From the NCBI GenBank assembly GCA_002708845.1, contig PAPI01000004.1:186001-250000 (forward strand): a DNA stretch of 64,000 bases, written 5' to 3'. Every line of letters begins with the position of its first letter. The stretch's first letter is position 1. The notes beneath the pieces were generated by a model. The model had not been told where the DNA came from, made no database searches, and saw nothing but the letters and a program-made list of their open reading frames with translations. The DNA comes from Leeuwenhoekiella sp. Lineage in GTDB: Bacteria; Bacteroidota; Bacteroidia; Flavobacteriales; Flavobacteriaceae. Shown here piece by piece: positions 35,001 to 42,022 of this stretch. The position numbers and the translations under genes are program-made.

Positions 35001-35100
35001 AGCTTTGGAATGAAAAAGATAGTAACAGGCTAAAAATAAGAAGATAAAAAGTCTTCTGCTTAATAACCTGGTTTAAGTATATGGCAAACATCAAATTCAA
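32077..35100 (-). CDS. Secreted T9SS (type A tail) protein with CARDB-like and GEVED domains
   Basis: A 1007-aa secreted protein with signal peptide (FYLLIFSLLLSFSFQSFAQ). Residues ~100-550 form an unassigned beta-rich catalytic-looking or adhesive module (FTPSDPTGAAGPNHYIAGWN near its start). Two tandem CARDB-like Ig repeats follow (~555-745; both contain FPVxYSIN...VTETFTG), then a GEVED-type domain and a type A T9SS sorting domain (~920-1007; TVYNLLGQKLAH, YASSGVYIVRL, KKIIVR). It should be exported through SPAM/SprA and anchored or released. Start at Met1 or Met4 cannot be resolved. The function is unknown. Confidence 0.88.
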   Translation of the reverse strand: MNLMFAIYLNQVIKQKTFYLLIFSLLLSFSFQSFAQEKLAPTTVGKMEFVREVPSLASQIRNGTFIKVEKLSEPEEINPKRRSANQVVPGKGLPKDGDPLVKDAAQKSKGTQKTYEPEPIRVFEANTANFTPSDPTGAAGPNHYIAGWNSGFKIYDKQGNLLVDEASLGTLFDGNTAGDPIILYDAAADRFVITEFEEEDEDEGFENGFNIAICQGPDPVNDGWFIYTLGFETEAFPDYPKYGIWHDGYYITSNIQITGGQTNPSDAVFVMEREKMLTGQTDVGFQGFPLPTLRTNGFFSPQFLSVADGNLPASGPATVVFFQDDSWRNVNDDHLKLWSLSVDWVNPANSSISQPAILTTSDFNSVFDGGDFSNLPQPAGDNIDAMQGTVMQQAQYRKFPGYNSAIFNFVVNVAPVGGKKAGIRWYELRQTADGQPWSIFQEGTYVSPNGFNAFGASMSFDADGSIGMGYSTVSEDLPVTINYTGRYANDPLGVMSVPETVLATSTGFSFSPRYADYTHLTTDPADGRTFWYISEYFRPGRKDVVGVFKLAPDITNDVQTIALVNPEDGALTATQPITVKIRNAGTATQTSFPVSYSINGGATVTETFTGSLAFNETADFTFSQTADLSTTGQIYTITVTTSLSTDEDTSNDALTVIVQNLWLEDVGVTAIDNPRSGSGLGASVPVTVTITNFGVEAQSNFPVFYSINSGNQVTETFTGTVPAQATATYTFSVNEDFSDPGTYTITAGTDLPDDKNQTNDMLTVDVVNAYCMPFSDCSSFGDGITQINLEGTDIVTACSSDGFQADLDTVFELDIQNNPYTGTLQAGFDGTAYAIFIDFDKNGGFEASELVANGLVANTATNTDFTLTLPEGVSLDTYRMRIRGLDSAFGGDAQDPCGAMQYGRTNDYSVRIFNSLSVEENIFPDSELVIIETERDQFQISLSTTNTVEKMAVTVYNLLGQKLAHNWIENEYGSYKYDLDMSYASSGVYIVRLGNRDGGQSKKIIVR

Positions 35101-35145
35101 ATTAGGGTTTTTTAAATGTACGATTTATTAAACATTATGGATTAA

Positions 35146-35170
35146 AAAAAGCTCCATCACGGAGCTTTTT
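35146..35170. terminator. Bidirectional terminator-like hairpin downstream of glyS
   Basis: Stem AAAAAGCTCC (35146-35155) / GGAGCTTTTT (35161-35170). On the minus strand it ends the glyS transcript 23 bp after its stop; the A/T flanks make it symmetric. Confidence 0.85.
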
Positions 35171-35192
35171 AGAATTTGATATTTAGGTTTTA

Positions 35193-36728
35193 CTAGTCTT
35201 TATACCAGTGTTTAAAGTCTACCTTTTGGTGTAAAATACCTGCAAGTTCAGAGATTTTTACGCGTTTTTGCTCCATCGTATCGCGGTCGCGAATGGTCAC
35301 CGTATCGTCTTCGAGTGTATCGTGATCTACCGTAATGCAAAATGGAGTTCCTGCTGCATCTTGACGGCGGTAACGGCGTCCAACGGCATCTTTTTCGTCA
35401 TAAACCACATTGAAATCCCACTTGAGCTCATTGATGATGCGCTCTGCAACTTCGGGTAAGCCGTCTTTTTTAACCAATGGTAAAATGGCTGCTTTAACAG
35501 GTGCTAAAATCGCAGGAAGCTTAAGAACAGTACGTGTTGATCCATTTTCCAGTTGTTCATCTTCCAAAGCTTTAGAGAAAACCGCGAGAAACATACGATC
35601 GAGGCCTATAGAAGTTTCTACCACATAAGGGACGTAGCTTTCGTTCAGTTCATGGTCGAAAAACTGCAGTTTTTTACCGGAGAATTTTTCGTGCGCTTTC
35701 AGGTCAAAGTCGGTACGGCTGTGAATACCCTCCAATTCTTTAAATCCAAACGGGAAATTGAACTCAATATCTGCGGCTGCATTGGCATAGTGCGCCAATT
35801 TCTCGTGATCGTGAAAACGGTAATTTTCTTCGCCCAGGCCAAGAGACAGGTGCCATTTAAGACGGGTCTCTTTCCAGTGCTCGTACCATTTAAGCTCTTC
35901 GCCAGGACGTACAAAAAATTGCATTTCCATTTGCTCAAACTCCCGCATTCTAAAGATAAACTGGCGGGCCACAATCTCGTTTCTGAAGGCTTTTCCGGTT
36001 TGAGCGATACCAAAAGGAATTTTCATCCTTCCGGTCTTTTGAACGTTAAGGAAGTTTACAAAAATTCCCTGCGCCGTTTCGGGTCTTAAATATAAATCGG
36101 TTGCCGTTTCTGCCGAAGCGCCCAGCTTGGTTCCAAACATCAGGTTAAACTGGCGAACATCGGTCCAGTTTTTTGAACCGGTATCCGGGTCTGCGATTTC
36201 GAGTTCCTCGATAAGCGCTTTTACATCAGCCAGATCTTCTGCTTCGAGAGAGCGGGCCATACGCTTCAATACACGATCCTGCTCTTCGCGATAGCGAATC
36301 ACCCTTGCATTTGTAGTGACAAATTCTTCTTCATTAAAGGCATCACCAAAGCGTTTCTTAGCCTTATCGATTTCTTTTTGTGCTTTCTGATTCAGCTTTT
36401 CGGCATAATCTTCAATAAGTACATCGGCACGGTAACGCTTTTTAGAATCTTTGTTGTCGATAAGGGGGTCGTTAAAGGCATCTATGTGCCCGGAAGCCTT
36501 CCAGGTAGTAGGATGCATAAAAATCGCAGCATCAAGCCCTACAATATTTTCGTGCATTTGCACCATACTTTTCCACCAGTACTCGCGTATATTTTTCTTG
36601 AGCTCGGCACCGTTTTGACCATAGTCATAAACGGCACTCAGGCCTTCGTATATTTCGCTACTTCCAAAAATGTAGCCGTATTCTTTTGCGTGTGATAATA
36701 CTTTTTTAAAGTGATCTTCCTGTGCCAT
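35193..36728 (-). CDS. glyS: Glycine-tRNA ligase (single-chain, class II)
   Basis: A 511-aa glycyl-tRNA synthetase of the alpha2 (eukaryote/archaea-like) type. Motifs: GYIFGSSEIYEGLSAVYDYG at the N-terminus, LRPETAQGIFVNFLN (ATP/Gly site), FGIAQTGKAFRNEI, FRMREFEQMEMQFF (motif 2), YVVETSIGLDRMFL (motif 3), and an anticodon-binding C-terminal domain (APVKAAILPLVKK). Essential translation enzyme. Monocistronic, with a strong terminator. Confidence 0.97.
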   Translation of the reverse strand: MAQEDHFKKVLSHAKEYGYIFGSSEIYEGLSAVYDYGQNGAELKKNIREYWWKSMVQMHENIVGLDAAIFMHPTTWKASGHIDAFNDPLIDNKDSKKRYRADVLIEDYAEKLNQKAQKEIDKAKKRFGDAFNEEEFVTTNARVIRYREEQDRVLKRMARSLEAEDLADVKALIEELEIADPDTGSKNWTDVRQFNLMFGTKLGASAETATDLYLRPETAQGIFVNFLNVQKTGRMKIPFGIAQTGKAFRNEIVARQFIFRMREFEQMEMQFFVRPGEELKWYEHWKETRLKWHLSLGLGEENYRFHDHEKLAHYANAAADIEFNFPFGFKELEGIHSRTDFDLKAHEKFSGKKLQFFDHELNESYVPYVVETSIGLDRMFLAVFSKALEDEQLENGSTRTVLKLPAILAPVKAAILPLVKKDGLPEVAERIINELKWDFNVVYDEKDAVGRRYRRQDAAGTPFCITVDHDTLEDDTVTIRDRDTMEQKRVKISELAGILHQKVDFKHWYKD

Positions 36729-36851
36729 TTGTGTTGAATTCTCGGTTTGCTGTTTAAAACGGTTTCTAAAGTACCTAAACGGTGCAGAAACAAGGGCGTA
36801 AAAATAAAAAAATAAGCGTCAATGAGGCCGATATGACGGGAATTGTTGAGA

Positions 36852-36892
36852 AAATACGAAATACGAAATACGAAATACGAAATACGAAATAC
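36852..36892. repeat. 7-bp tandem microsatellite (AAATACG)n
   Basis: Five exact copies of AAATACG followed by a partial sixth (36852-36892), in the 203-bp gap between glyS and the coiled-coil gene. Slippage-prone; no gene frame runs through it on a plausible start. Confidence 0.9.
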
Positions 36893-36931
36893 TTTAATTA
36901 AGAACAAAGAACAAAGAATAGAAAACGGAAA

Positions 36932-37813
36932 CTACTCCAGCTCCAGAACACTGTTGCTGAGCAGGCGGTCGTTTTCAAACAGGTTTATGCGGTAAATACC
37001 GGGTAGAAATTCTTCGCGTGAAGGATTAATGTATATGCAGGAGTTAATTTCCTGATTAGCATAATTTATTTCCTGGTAGGCGCTGTAAATGAGAATGTTT
37101 TCGCCAAACTCAAGGGATACGTGTTCGCCAATAACGTTATTACGAGGATCAATAACCTGAATATAAAAATCGTGAGCTCCCGGTTTTGCTAAGGCATTAG
37201 CATTAACCGTATAACAAATTTGCATCTTGTCAATGCGTGAAATGCGATTATTAGGCACGGTTTTACCACTGCGGCGCATAATAACACCTTCAGCTTTAAA
37301 TTTACTTACGGAAAGTTGAGCACCTTTAGCTAAATCATCCTGAAGAGCTTTGTTTTGCTGTTCGAGCGAATCGCGTTGCACCACAGTTTGATCAAAGGCT
37401 GCTTCAACATCCGATTTTTGAGAGGCCAGTCGTGCATTTTCGAGCATAAGGCTGTCAGTTTTTTTACTCAGGGCATCACGCTCCCGTCGCAAGATGCTGA
37501 GTTCGCGGCGGTAACTCTGTAAGGTTGCCTGTGAATTTTCCGCAGTTTCGAGACGCAGGAGTAAATTTTGAATGCGGTTACGGGCCTCCTGAAGTTCTGA
37601 TGTTAGCACTTCATTGGTCTCCAGTTCACGGTTGTAATTGATAAGCAAATCGTTGAGTTCGTCGCGTAAAATGGCTTTTTCCTCAGAAAGGGCAGTCTTG
37701 TTTGCGGTGAGTTCGTTGTAAAATTTATAGGTGTAGGCTCCTAAACCCAGAAGCAGCAAGAAGAGAATGCCTATAAGAATCTTTAAAGCGTTGGTATTGC
37801 GAGTGGTACTCAT
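36932..37813 (-). CDS. Membrane-anchored coiled-coil protein, unknown function
   Basis: A 293-aa protein I cannot assign. It has one N-terminal transmembrane helix (ALKILIGILFLLLLGLGAYT), a coiled coil (~35-170; heptad-like LSEEKAILRDELNDLL, RRERDALSKKTDSLML) and a beta-rich C-terminal domain (~190-293; KMQICYTVNANALAKPGAHD, LPGIYRINLFENDRLL). The layout suggests an envelope or cell-structure role; similar proteins occur in Flavobacteriaceae. Divergent from comF, with a TAacTTTC sequence in the gap as a weak promoter match. Confidence 0.85.
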   Translation of the reverse strand: MSTTRNTNALKILIGILFLLLLGLGAYTYKFYNELTANKTALSEEKAILRDELNDLLINYNRELETNEVLTSELQEARNRIQNLLLRLETAENSQATLQSYRRELSILRRERDALSKKTDSLMLENARLASQKSDVEAAFDQTVVQRDSLEQQNKALQDDLAKGAQLSVSKFKAEGVIMRRSGKTVPNNRISRIDKMQICYTVNANALAKPGAHDFYIQVIDPRNNVIGEHVSLEFGENILIYSAYQEINYANQEINSCIYINPSREEFLPGIYRINLFENDRLLSNSVLELE

Positions 37814-37867
37814 TAAGCCTATTTTGATATCTTAGTGCGAAAGTTATAATTTTTAATCAAAAGCGCA

Positions 37868-38545
37868 GTGCGGTCTTTGCTTAAACTCTTTTTTCCTGAC
37901 CAGTGCCAGGCCTGCGATGCGTTGTTAAGCCGGGGCGAAACCACACTTTGCACCGATTGTAGACACAGCCTGCCTGTAAATCTTTTGCACCATACAACGT
38001 ATAACCCTATCAAAAAAGTATTATATGGCCGCGTAAGTTTAGAACTCGCTACGAGTTTGTTCTATTTTGACAAAAAAAGCCGTGTGCAGCAGCTTATACA
38101 TAATCTTAAATACCGCAATCAGGAGCACATCAGTACATTTTTGGGAGATTGGCTTGGGGCGGAACTGGCCCGTTTAGAGGAATATAAAAAAATAGATGTG
38201 GTAGTGCCGGTACCTTTGCATACCAGCAGACTGAAAGAACGCGGCTACAATCAGGTTGCCGGTTTTGGTCAGCGTATTGCTAAAGCATTAAACATAGCCT
38301 ATAACGATAGCGTTTTGTACCGAAAAAAAGCAACTAAAACACAGGTGTTCAAAAACCGGGGAGGACGAGGTGCCGAGGTAATCGACTCTTTTGACATCAC
38401 CGAAACGCAAAGTCTTAAAAATAAACACATCATGCTGGTAGACGATCTCATTACTACGGGAGGTACGCTCGAGGGATGCGCACTTGCTTTAAACAAGATC
38501 GAAGGGATTAAAATAAGCGTTGTGGTTATGGCAATAGCCAACTGA
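37868..38545 (+). CDS. ComF-family amidophosphoribosyltransferase-like protein
   Basis: A 225-aa ComF/GntX protein. The N-terminal double zinc-ribbon pair is present (FFPDQCQACDALL, LCTDCRHSL), followed by a PRTase domain with the PRPP loop HIMLVDDLITTGGTLEGCAL and KERGYNQVAGFGQRIAKAL. ComF proteins support DNA uptake in competent bacteria, though in many lineages the role is unknown. The start is GTG 37868; no ATG lies upstream in frame close enough. Confidence 0.9.
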   Translation: MRSLLKLFFPDQCQACDALLSRGETTLCTDCRHSLPVNLLHHTTYNPIKKVLYGRVSLELATSLFYFDKKSRVQQLIHNLKYRNQEHISTFLGDWLGAELARLEEYKKIDVVVPVPLHTSRLKERGYNQVAGFGQRIAKALNIAYNDSVLYRKKATKTQVFKNRGGRGAEVIDSFDITETQSLKNKHIMLVDDLITTGGTLEGCALALNKIEGIKISVVVMAIAN

Positions 38546-38586
38546 GTATGGCGTTCTAACCTTGGCTTTTCCATTAAATTTATTGC

Positions 38587-38594
38587 TATTTTTG
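38587..38594 (+). promoter_or_regulatory. -7 element (TAttTTTG) of the Ig-like lipoprotein gene
   Basis: TATTTTTG ends 5 bp before the ATG at 38600, the same short-leader arrangement as at hemJ and at 49849. Confidence 0.5.
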
Positions 38595-38599
38595 CCGAT

Positions 38600-40216
38600 A
38601 TGTATAGAAAAGGCTTACACGTACTTATCGCACTATTTTTGCTAATGCTGGTAGTGCAATGCGCAAAAAAGGGAACACCAACCGGTGGACCTAAAGATGA
38701 AACCCCTCCGGTTCTTGTACGTGCTGAACCGCCAAATTACACAACCAATTTTAACAGTAAAGAAATACGCATTTATTTTGACGAGTATATCAAGCTCAAA
38801 GACCTGACTAAAAACCTGATTGTCTCGCCACCTATGAAAACTCCGGCTTTGATTACGCCTATGGGTGGCGCTTCAAAATACATCGACATTGAAATTCAGG
38901 ATACCTTGTTGCCCAACACGACTTATGTATTCAATTTTGGCGAAAGTGTAGTCGATAATAACGAGGGCAATCCGTTTTCATTTTTTAAATACGTGTTTTC
39001 TACAGGCGATTATATCGATTCGTTAACGGTTACCGGCGTGATAAGGGATGCGTTACTAAATAAGCCTGATAACTACATCACCGTAATGCTGTATGAGGCA
39101 GATTCTACCTATACCGATTCGTTGATTTATAAAGAAGTGCCGCGCTATGTGACCAACACGTTAGACAGCAGTGTGGTTTTTGAGTTGACCAATATCAAAG
39201 CCGGACGTTATAAACTAGCCGCTTTAAAAGATGAGGCCAGCAATTATACCTTTCAGCCTGATAAAGATAAAGTAGCTTTTTACGATGGGTTTATTGATGT
39301 ACCTACAGATTCGGTTTATGTGTTGCGGCTGTTTAACGAAGAATTACCGGCTGAAGCAGGCCGGCCCAAACAGGCCTCAGCCCAGCGGGTGGCCATCCCG
39401 TATATCGGTAATCCCGATAGTATTGGGGTGAGCTTAATCAGCCAAAAGCCTGAAGGTTTTGAGCGTTTCATCAGTAATGTCAAAACTCAGGATTCCTTAC
39501 AGTACTGGTATAAACCTCAGGTAGAGACCGATTCGCTGATCTTTCAATTTAAAACCCAACAGCTTGACACGGGTTATGTGCGTCTACGTCGCGGTCTAAA
39601 ATTAGATTCCCTGCAGGTACAGCAAGCTACGAGTACGCTTATTCTTGAGGAGCCACTTTTTTTCAACACTACCGTGCCGCTGGTTGCAGTAGATTCGTCT
39701 AAAATAAGCATACGCAAAAAAGATTCTACTTTCATCGAAAATTTTAAAATCAGCCTCTTACCCGAAAGGCTTCAAATGCGTATGGACTTTGAAACGACTG
39801 AGTTGGAGAATTATGAAATTATGATGCTCCCGGAAGCACTTACCGATTTTTACGGAACTCAAACAGACACGCTGCGATTTAGGGTGAATACCAAAGAATA
39901 TGCAGATTACGGTGACTTTAGCCTTACACTGCAAAATGCCGCTCCGGTACAGCATATTGTACAACTGGTCACAGAAAAAGGAGAGGTGAAGCGGGAAATA
40001 ATTGGCGAAGAGGGTGTCACAGTTTTTGAATTTGACCGCCTTGAGCCGGGTAAATACTACGCCCGAATCATTGTAGATCTCAATAAAAATGGCCGCTTTG
40101 ATAGCGGTAATTATTTAGATCAAAAACAACCTGAAGAGGTCATTTACTATCCTGAAGAGTTGGATATTCGGTCTAACTTTTCACAAAACGAAACTTTTTT
40201 CCTGACTCCGGAGTAA
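38600..40216 (+). CDS. Ig-like domain lipoprotein
   Basis: A 538-aa lipoprotein (MYRKGLHVLIALFLLMLVVQ, then Cys21). Residues ~30-140 form a bacterial Ig-like (Big_5-type) domain (DETPPVLVRAEPPNYTTNF, KEIRIYFDEYIKLKDL, TTYVFNFGESVVDNNEGN). Further beta-rich segments follow, ending in a calcium-like loop DLNKNGRFDSGNY. The class is frequent in Bacteroidota; its role is unknown. Its stop faces the nitrilase-family gene with a 1-bp gap. Confidence 0.88.
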   Translation: MYRKGLHVLIALFLLMLVVQCAKKGTPTGGPKDETPPVLVRAEPPNYTTNFNSKEIRIYFDEYIKLKDLTKNLIVSPPMKTPALITPMGGASKYIDIEIQDTLLPNTTYVFNFGESVVDNNEGNPFSFFKYVFSTGDYIDSLTVTGVIRDALLNKPDNYITVMLYEADSTYTDSLIYKEVPRYVTNTLDSSVVFELTNIKAGRYKLAALKDEASNYTFQPDKDKVAFYDGFIDVPTDSVYVLRLFNEELPAEAGRPKQASAQRVAIPYIGNPDSIGVSLISQKPEGFERFISNVKTQDSLQYWYKPQVETDSLIFQFKTQQLDTGYVRLRRGLKLDSLQVQQATSTLILEEPLFFNTTVPLVAVDSSKISIRKKDSTFIENFKISLLPERLQMRMDFETTELENYEIMMLPEALTDFYGTQTDTLRFRVNTKEYADYGDFSLTLQNAAPVQHIVQLVTEKGEVKREIIGEEGVTVFEFDRLEPGKYYARIIVDLNKNGRFDSGNYLDQKQPEEVIYYPEELDIRSNFSQNETFFLTPE

Positions 40217-40217
40217 G

Positions 40218-40991
40218 CTACAAATCAAAACTAAAACTATCCCGATCTGCCAGGAAATTGAGCTGGTTGCGGGTTTCTTCTAAGTGATCTTTAGTTAATT
40301 TGGCGTAGATGGTTTGCTCTTTAGCTTCTGCAAAAGCAACAGTCGCTCCTAAACTGTCGTAAACACCGCTGTAACCATTATATTCGTAACCGTTGCCGTC
40401 TAGTCCCACACGATTTACGCCAATGCAATAACTCATATTCTCAATGGCGCGAGCTTTTAGCAGGGTATCCCAGGCAAAAATGCGTTTCTTGGGCCAGTTG
40501 GCTACGTAGATTAATGCGTCATAATCTTCCAGATTGCGGGCGAAAGCCGGGAATCTCAAATCGTAACAAATTTGCAAAAGCAATTTCCAGCCTTTATAGT
40601 TGACTATGACTTTCTCTTTACCGCGAGCGTAAACTTTATGCTCTCCTGCGAGTGTAAAGGTATGCCTCTTATCATAGTAGGTTATGTCTCCTTTTGGGGT
40701 GACAAAGTAGAACCGGTTAAAGAATTTACCATCCTCTTCAATCATAAGACTGCCGGCAAGCGCGCTGTTAGTCTGTGCGGCCTGCACTTTCATCCAGCCG
40801 AGTGTTTCTCCGGTATCAGCACGTTCCTGCGGACTCATACTAAAACCGGTGGCAAACATTTCCGGCAGGATGATGAGGTCAACCTGCTGTTTGAGTTCGT
40901 TTATTTTCTGGTCAAAATAGGCGCGGTTTTCTATTGGGTTTTCCCAGGCAAGGTGTGCTTGAATTGCGGCTATTTCTAGGGTTTGTGACAT
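40218..40991 (-). CDS. Nitrilase-superfamily omega-amidase-like hydrolase
   Basis: A 257-aa protein of the YafV/omega-amidase branch. The catalytic Glu-Lys-Cys triad is visible in IILPEMFATGFSM, YDKRHTFTL and LLLQICYDLRFPAF. Such enzymes hydrolyse alpha-ketoglutaramate or related amides in metabolite repair. Promoter TAATTTTG lies at 41057-41064, overlapped by an outward inverted repeat CCTAA/TTAGG (41047-41066) that could bind a regulator. Confidence 0.9.
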   Translation of the reverse strand: MSQTLEIAAIQAHLAWENPIENRAYFDQKINELKQQVDLIILPEMFATGFSMSPQERADTGETLGWMKVQAAQTNSALAGSLMIEEDGKFFNRFYFVTPKGDITYYDKRHTFTLAGEHKVYARGKEKVIVNYKGWKLLLQICYDLRFPAFARNLEDYDALIYVANWPKKRIFAWDTLLKARAIENMSYCIGVNRVGLDGNGYEYNGYSGVYDSLGATVAFAEAKEQTIYAKLTKDHLEETRNQLNFLADRDSFSFDL

Positions 40992-41056
40992 AAAGTAAAT
41001 GACTTTTTGATATATGGCAATGGGTATAACCTCATTAGAGGTGTCGCCTAAAATTA

Positions 41057-41064
41057 CAAAATTA
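41057..41064 (-). promoter_or_regulatory. -7 element (TAatTTTG) of the omega-amidase gene
   Basis: Minus-strand TAATTTTG, exact match, 66 bp before the start codon. It is overlapped by CCTAA (41047-41051) and TTAGG (41062-41066). Confidence 0.45.
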
Positions 41065-41083
41065 GGTGTTCAGGATTTTTACT

Positions 41084-41183
41084 GCGTTAAGGATTGTAGC
41101 GAAAATCCCGCACGAAGCGCTAGCGCAGGAGGAATTGAAGCGGAAAGCCTGGCCCGAGACCGATAGGGAGCGGGTAACGCCCC
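41084..41183 (-). ncRNA. Candidate structured RNA / dispersed repeat element (copy 1)
   Basis: Read on the minus strand it begins GGGGCGTTA, contains AGGCTTTCCGCTTC, and ends ACAATCCTTAACGC. The ends pair: GCGTTA with TAACGC (41084-41089 and 41175-41180). Inner pairing CCCG (41153-41156) / CGGG (41171-41174) and a GCGCTAGCGC palindrome are also present. The same three blocks occur in the same order at 44439-44603. I recall similar sequences between genes in many Flavobacteriia but cannot search here, and no function is known to me. It fills most of the gap between cspA and the amidase gene. Confidence 0.4.
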
Positions 41184-41206
41184 AAACCTAACATTTAAAC
41201 ATAAAA

Positions 41207-41231
41207 AACCCTGCTTAAACTAAGCAGGGTT
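41207..41231 (-). terminator. Terminator of the cold-shock gene
   Basis: Stem AACCCTGCTTA (41207-41217) / TAAGCAGGGTT (41221-41231); on the minus strand it is followed by Ts. It ends the csp transcript. Confidence 0.88.
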
Positions 41232-41260
41232 GGAATCTTAAAAATATACTTCTATATATC

Positions 41261-41458
41261 TTAGTCGTGTAGCACGCGTACTTGCGCAGCTACCTTACCT
41301 TTTCTTCCTTCTTCTTCGATGTACTCAACCTGATCACCTTCTTCTAATACTTCACCGTTAAGTCCGGTGGCGTGTACAAAGATGTCTTTGCCTGTGTCAT
41401 CGTTAGTAATGAATCCGTAACCTTTTGATTCATTGAAAAATTTAACTGTACCTTTCAT
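41261..41458 (-). CDS. Cold-shock (CspA-family) RNA chaperone
   Basis: A 65-aa OB-fold protein with the RNP motifs KGYGFITN and DIFVHATG, and the opening MKGTVKFFNESKG. Binds single-stranded nucleic acid and melts RNA structure at low temperature. The leader contains a TAgcTTTG element 28 bp upstream; a long leader typical of E. coli cspA is not evident. Confidence 0.96.
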   Translation of the reverse strand: MKGTVKFFNESKGYGFITNDDTGKDIFVHATGLNGEVLEEGDQVEYIEEEGRKGKVAAQVRVLHD

Positions 41459-41486
41459 TATAAAATTGTAAAAATTAATATTGCCA

Positions 41487-41494
41487 CAAAGCTA
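41487..41494 (-). promoter_or_regulatory. -7 element (TAgcTTTG) of the cold-shock gene
   Basis: Minus-strand TAGCTTTG, exact match, 28 bp before the csp ATG. Confidence 0.45.
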
Positions 41495-41616
41495 CGTGTT
41501 TATGGAGTACGAAGGTTACTTAAATGTAAATTTATTTTTAAAAGTTGCTGATTTTCAGAATTTTTGACTTTGAGAAGGCTCTGAAACAGAATTTGTCCTC
41601 ATTGTCAGGTAATTAT

Positions 41617-41907
41617 TTAGGATTCAGTATCCCTGGTTTTCTTTTTTGAAGATTTACCGCGCTCCTGCTGGTTTCTGTATTCCTGCATTTTCATAATGTT
41701 ATCCCTGTCGAGCATATAGTCTTTCACTTTGCGATCCTTCCAGCGGTGATATAAAAACATGGGCATAAGTATAAAAGCCACGGCTAGGATGGTAAGTCCT
41801 AAAAAGCGATCGCCGTTAAGGGTGTCTTCGGTAAAATAGCGCAGATAAAACCCATATCCCAGGGTAATACAAAGGATGCAAAAAAGTATAATGATGAGTT
41901 TGCGCAT
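41617..41907 (-). CDS. Small membrane protein, unknown function
   Basis: A 96-aa protein with two predicted helices (KLIIILFCILCITLGYGFYL and FLGLTILAVAFILMPMFLYH) and a charged, Lys-rich cytoplasmic tail (KDYMLDRDNIMKMQEYRNQQ). No family recognised; the pattern is that of small conserved Flavobacteriaceae membrane proteins. It has its own TAATTTTG promoter element (41939-41946). Confidence 0.78.
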   Translation of the reverse strand: MRKLIIILFCILCITLGYGFYLRYFTEDTLNGDRFLGLTILAVAFILMPMFLYHRWKDRKVKDYMLDRDNIMKMQEYRNQQERGKSSKKKTRDTES

Positions 41908-41938
41908 AGCTTTAATTCTAGATTTCCTTGTTGAGTTT

Positions 41939-41946
41939 CAAAATTA
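41939..41946 (-). promoter_or_regulatory. -7 element (TAatTTTG) of the small membrane protein gene
   Basis: Minus-strand TAATTTTG, exact match, 31 bp before the start codon. Confidence 0.45.
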
Positions 41947-42022
41947 GGCAGACTTAGTAAAACTTAAGGCTTTTTGCAGAAGCAATATCTTTGGGGGTTC
42001 CCTAAAACGGTTTTCTAATTTC

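Noticed and set aside
36852-36892. Short CRISPR-like array
   Set aside because: The 7-bp units have no spacers; it is a simple microsatellite, and no cas gene is present.
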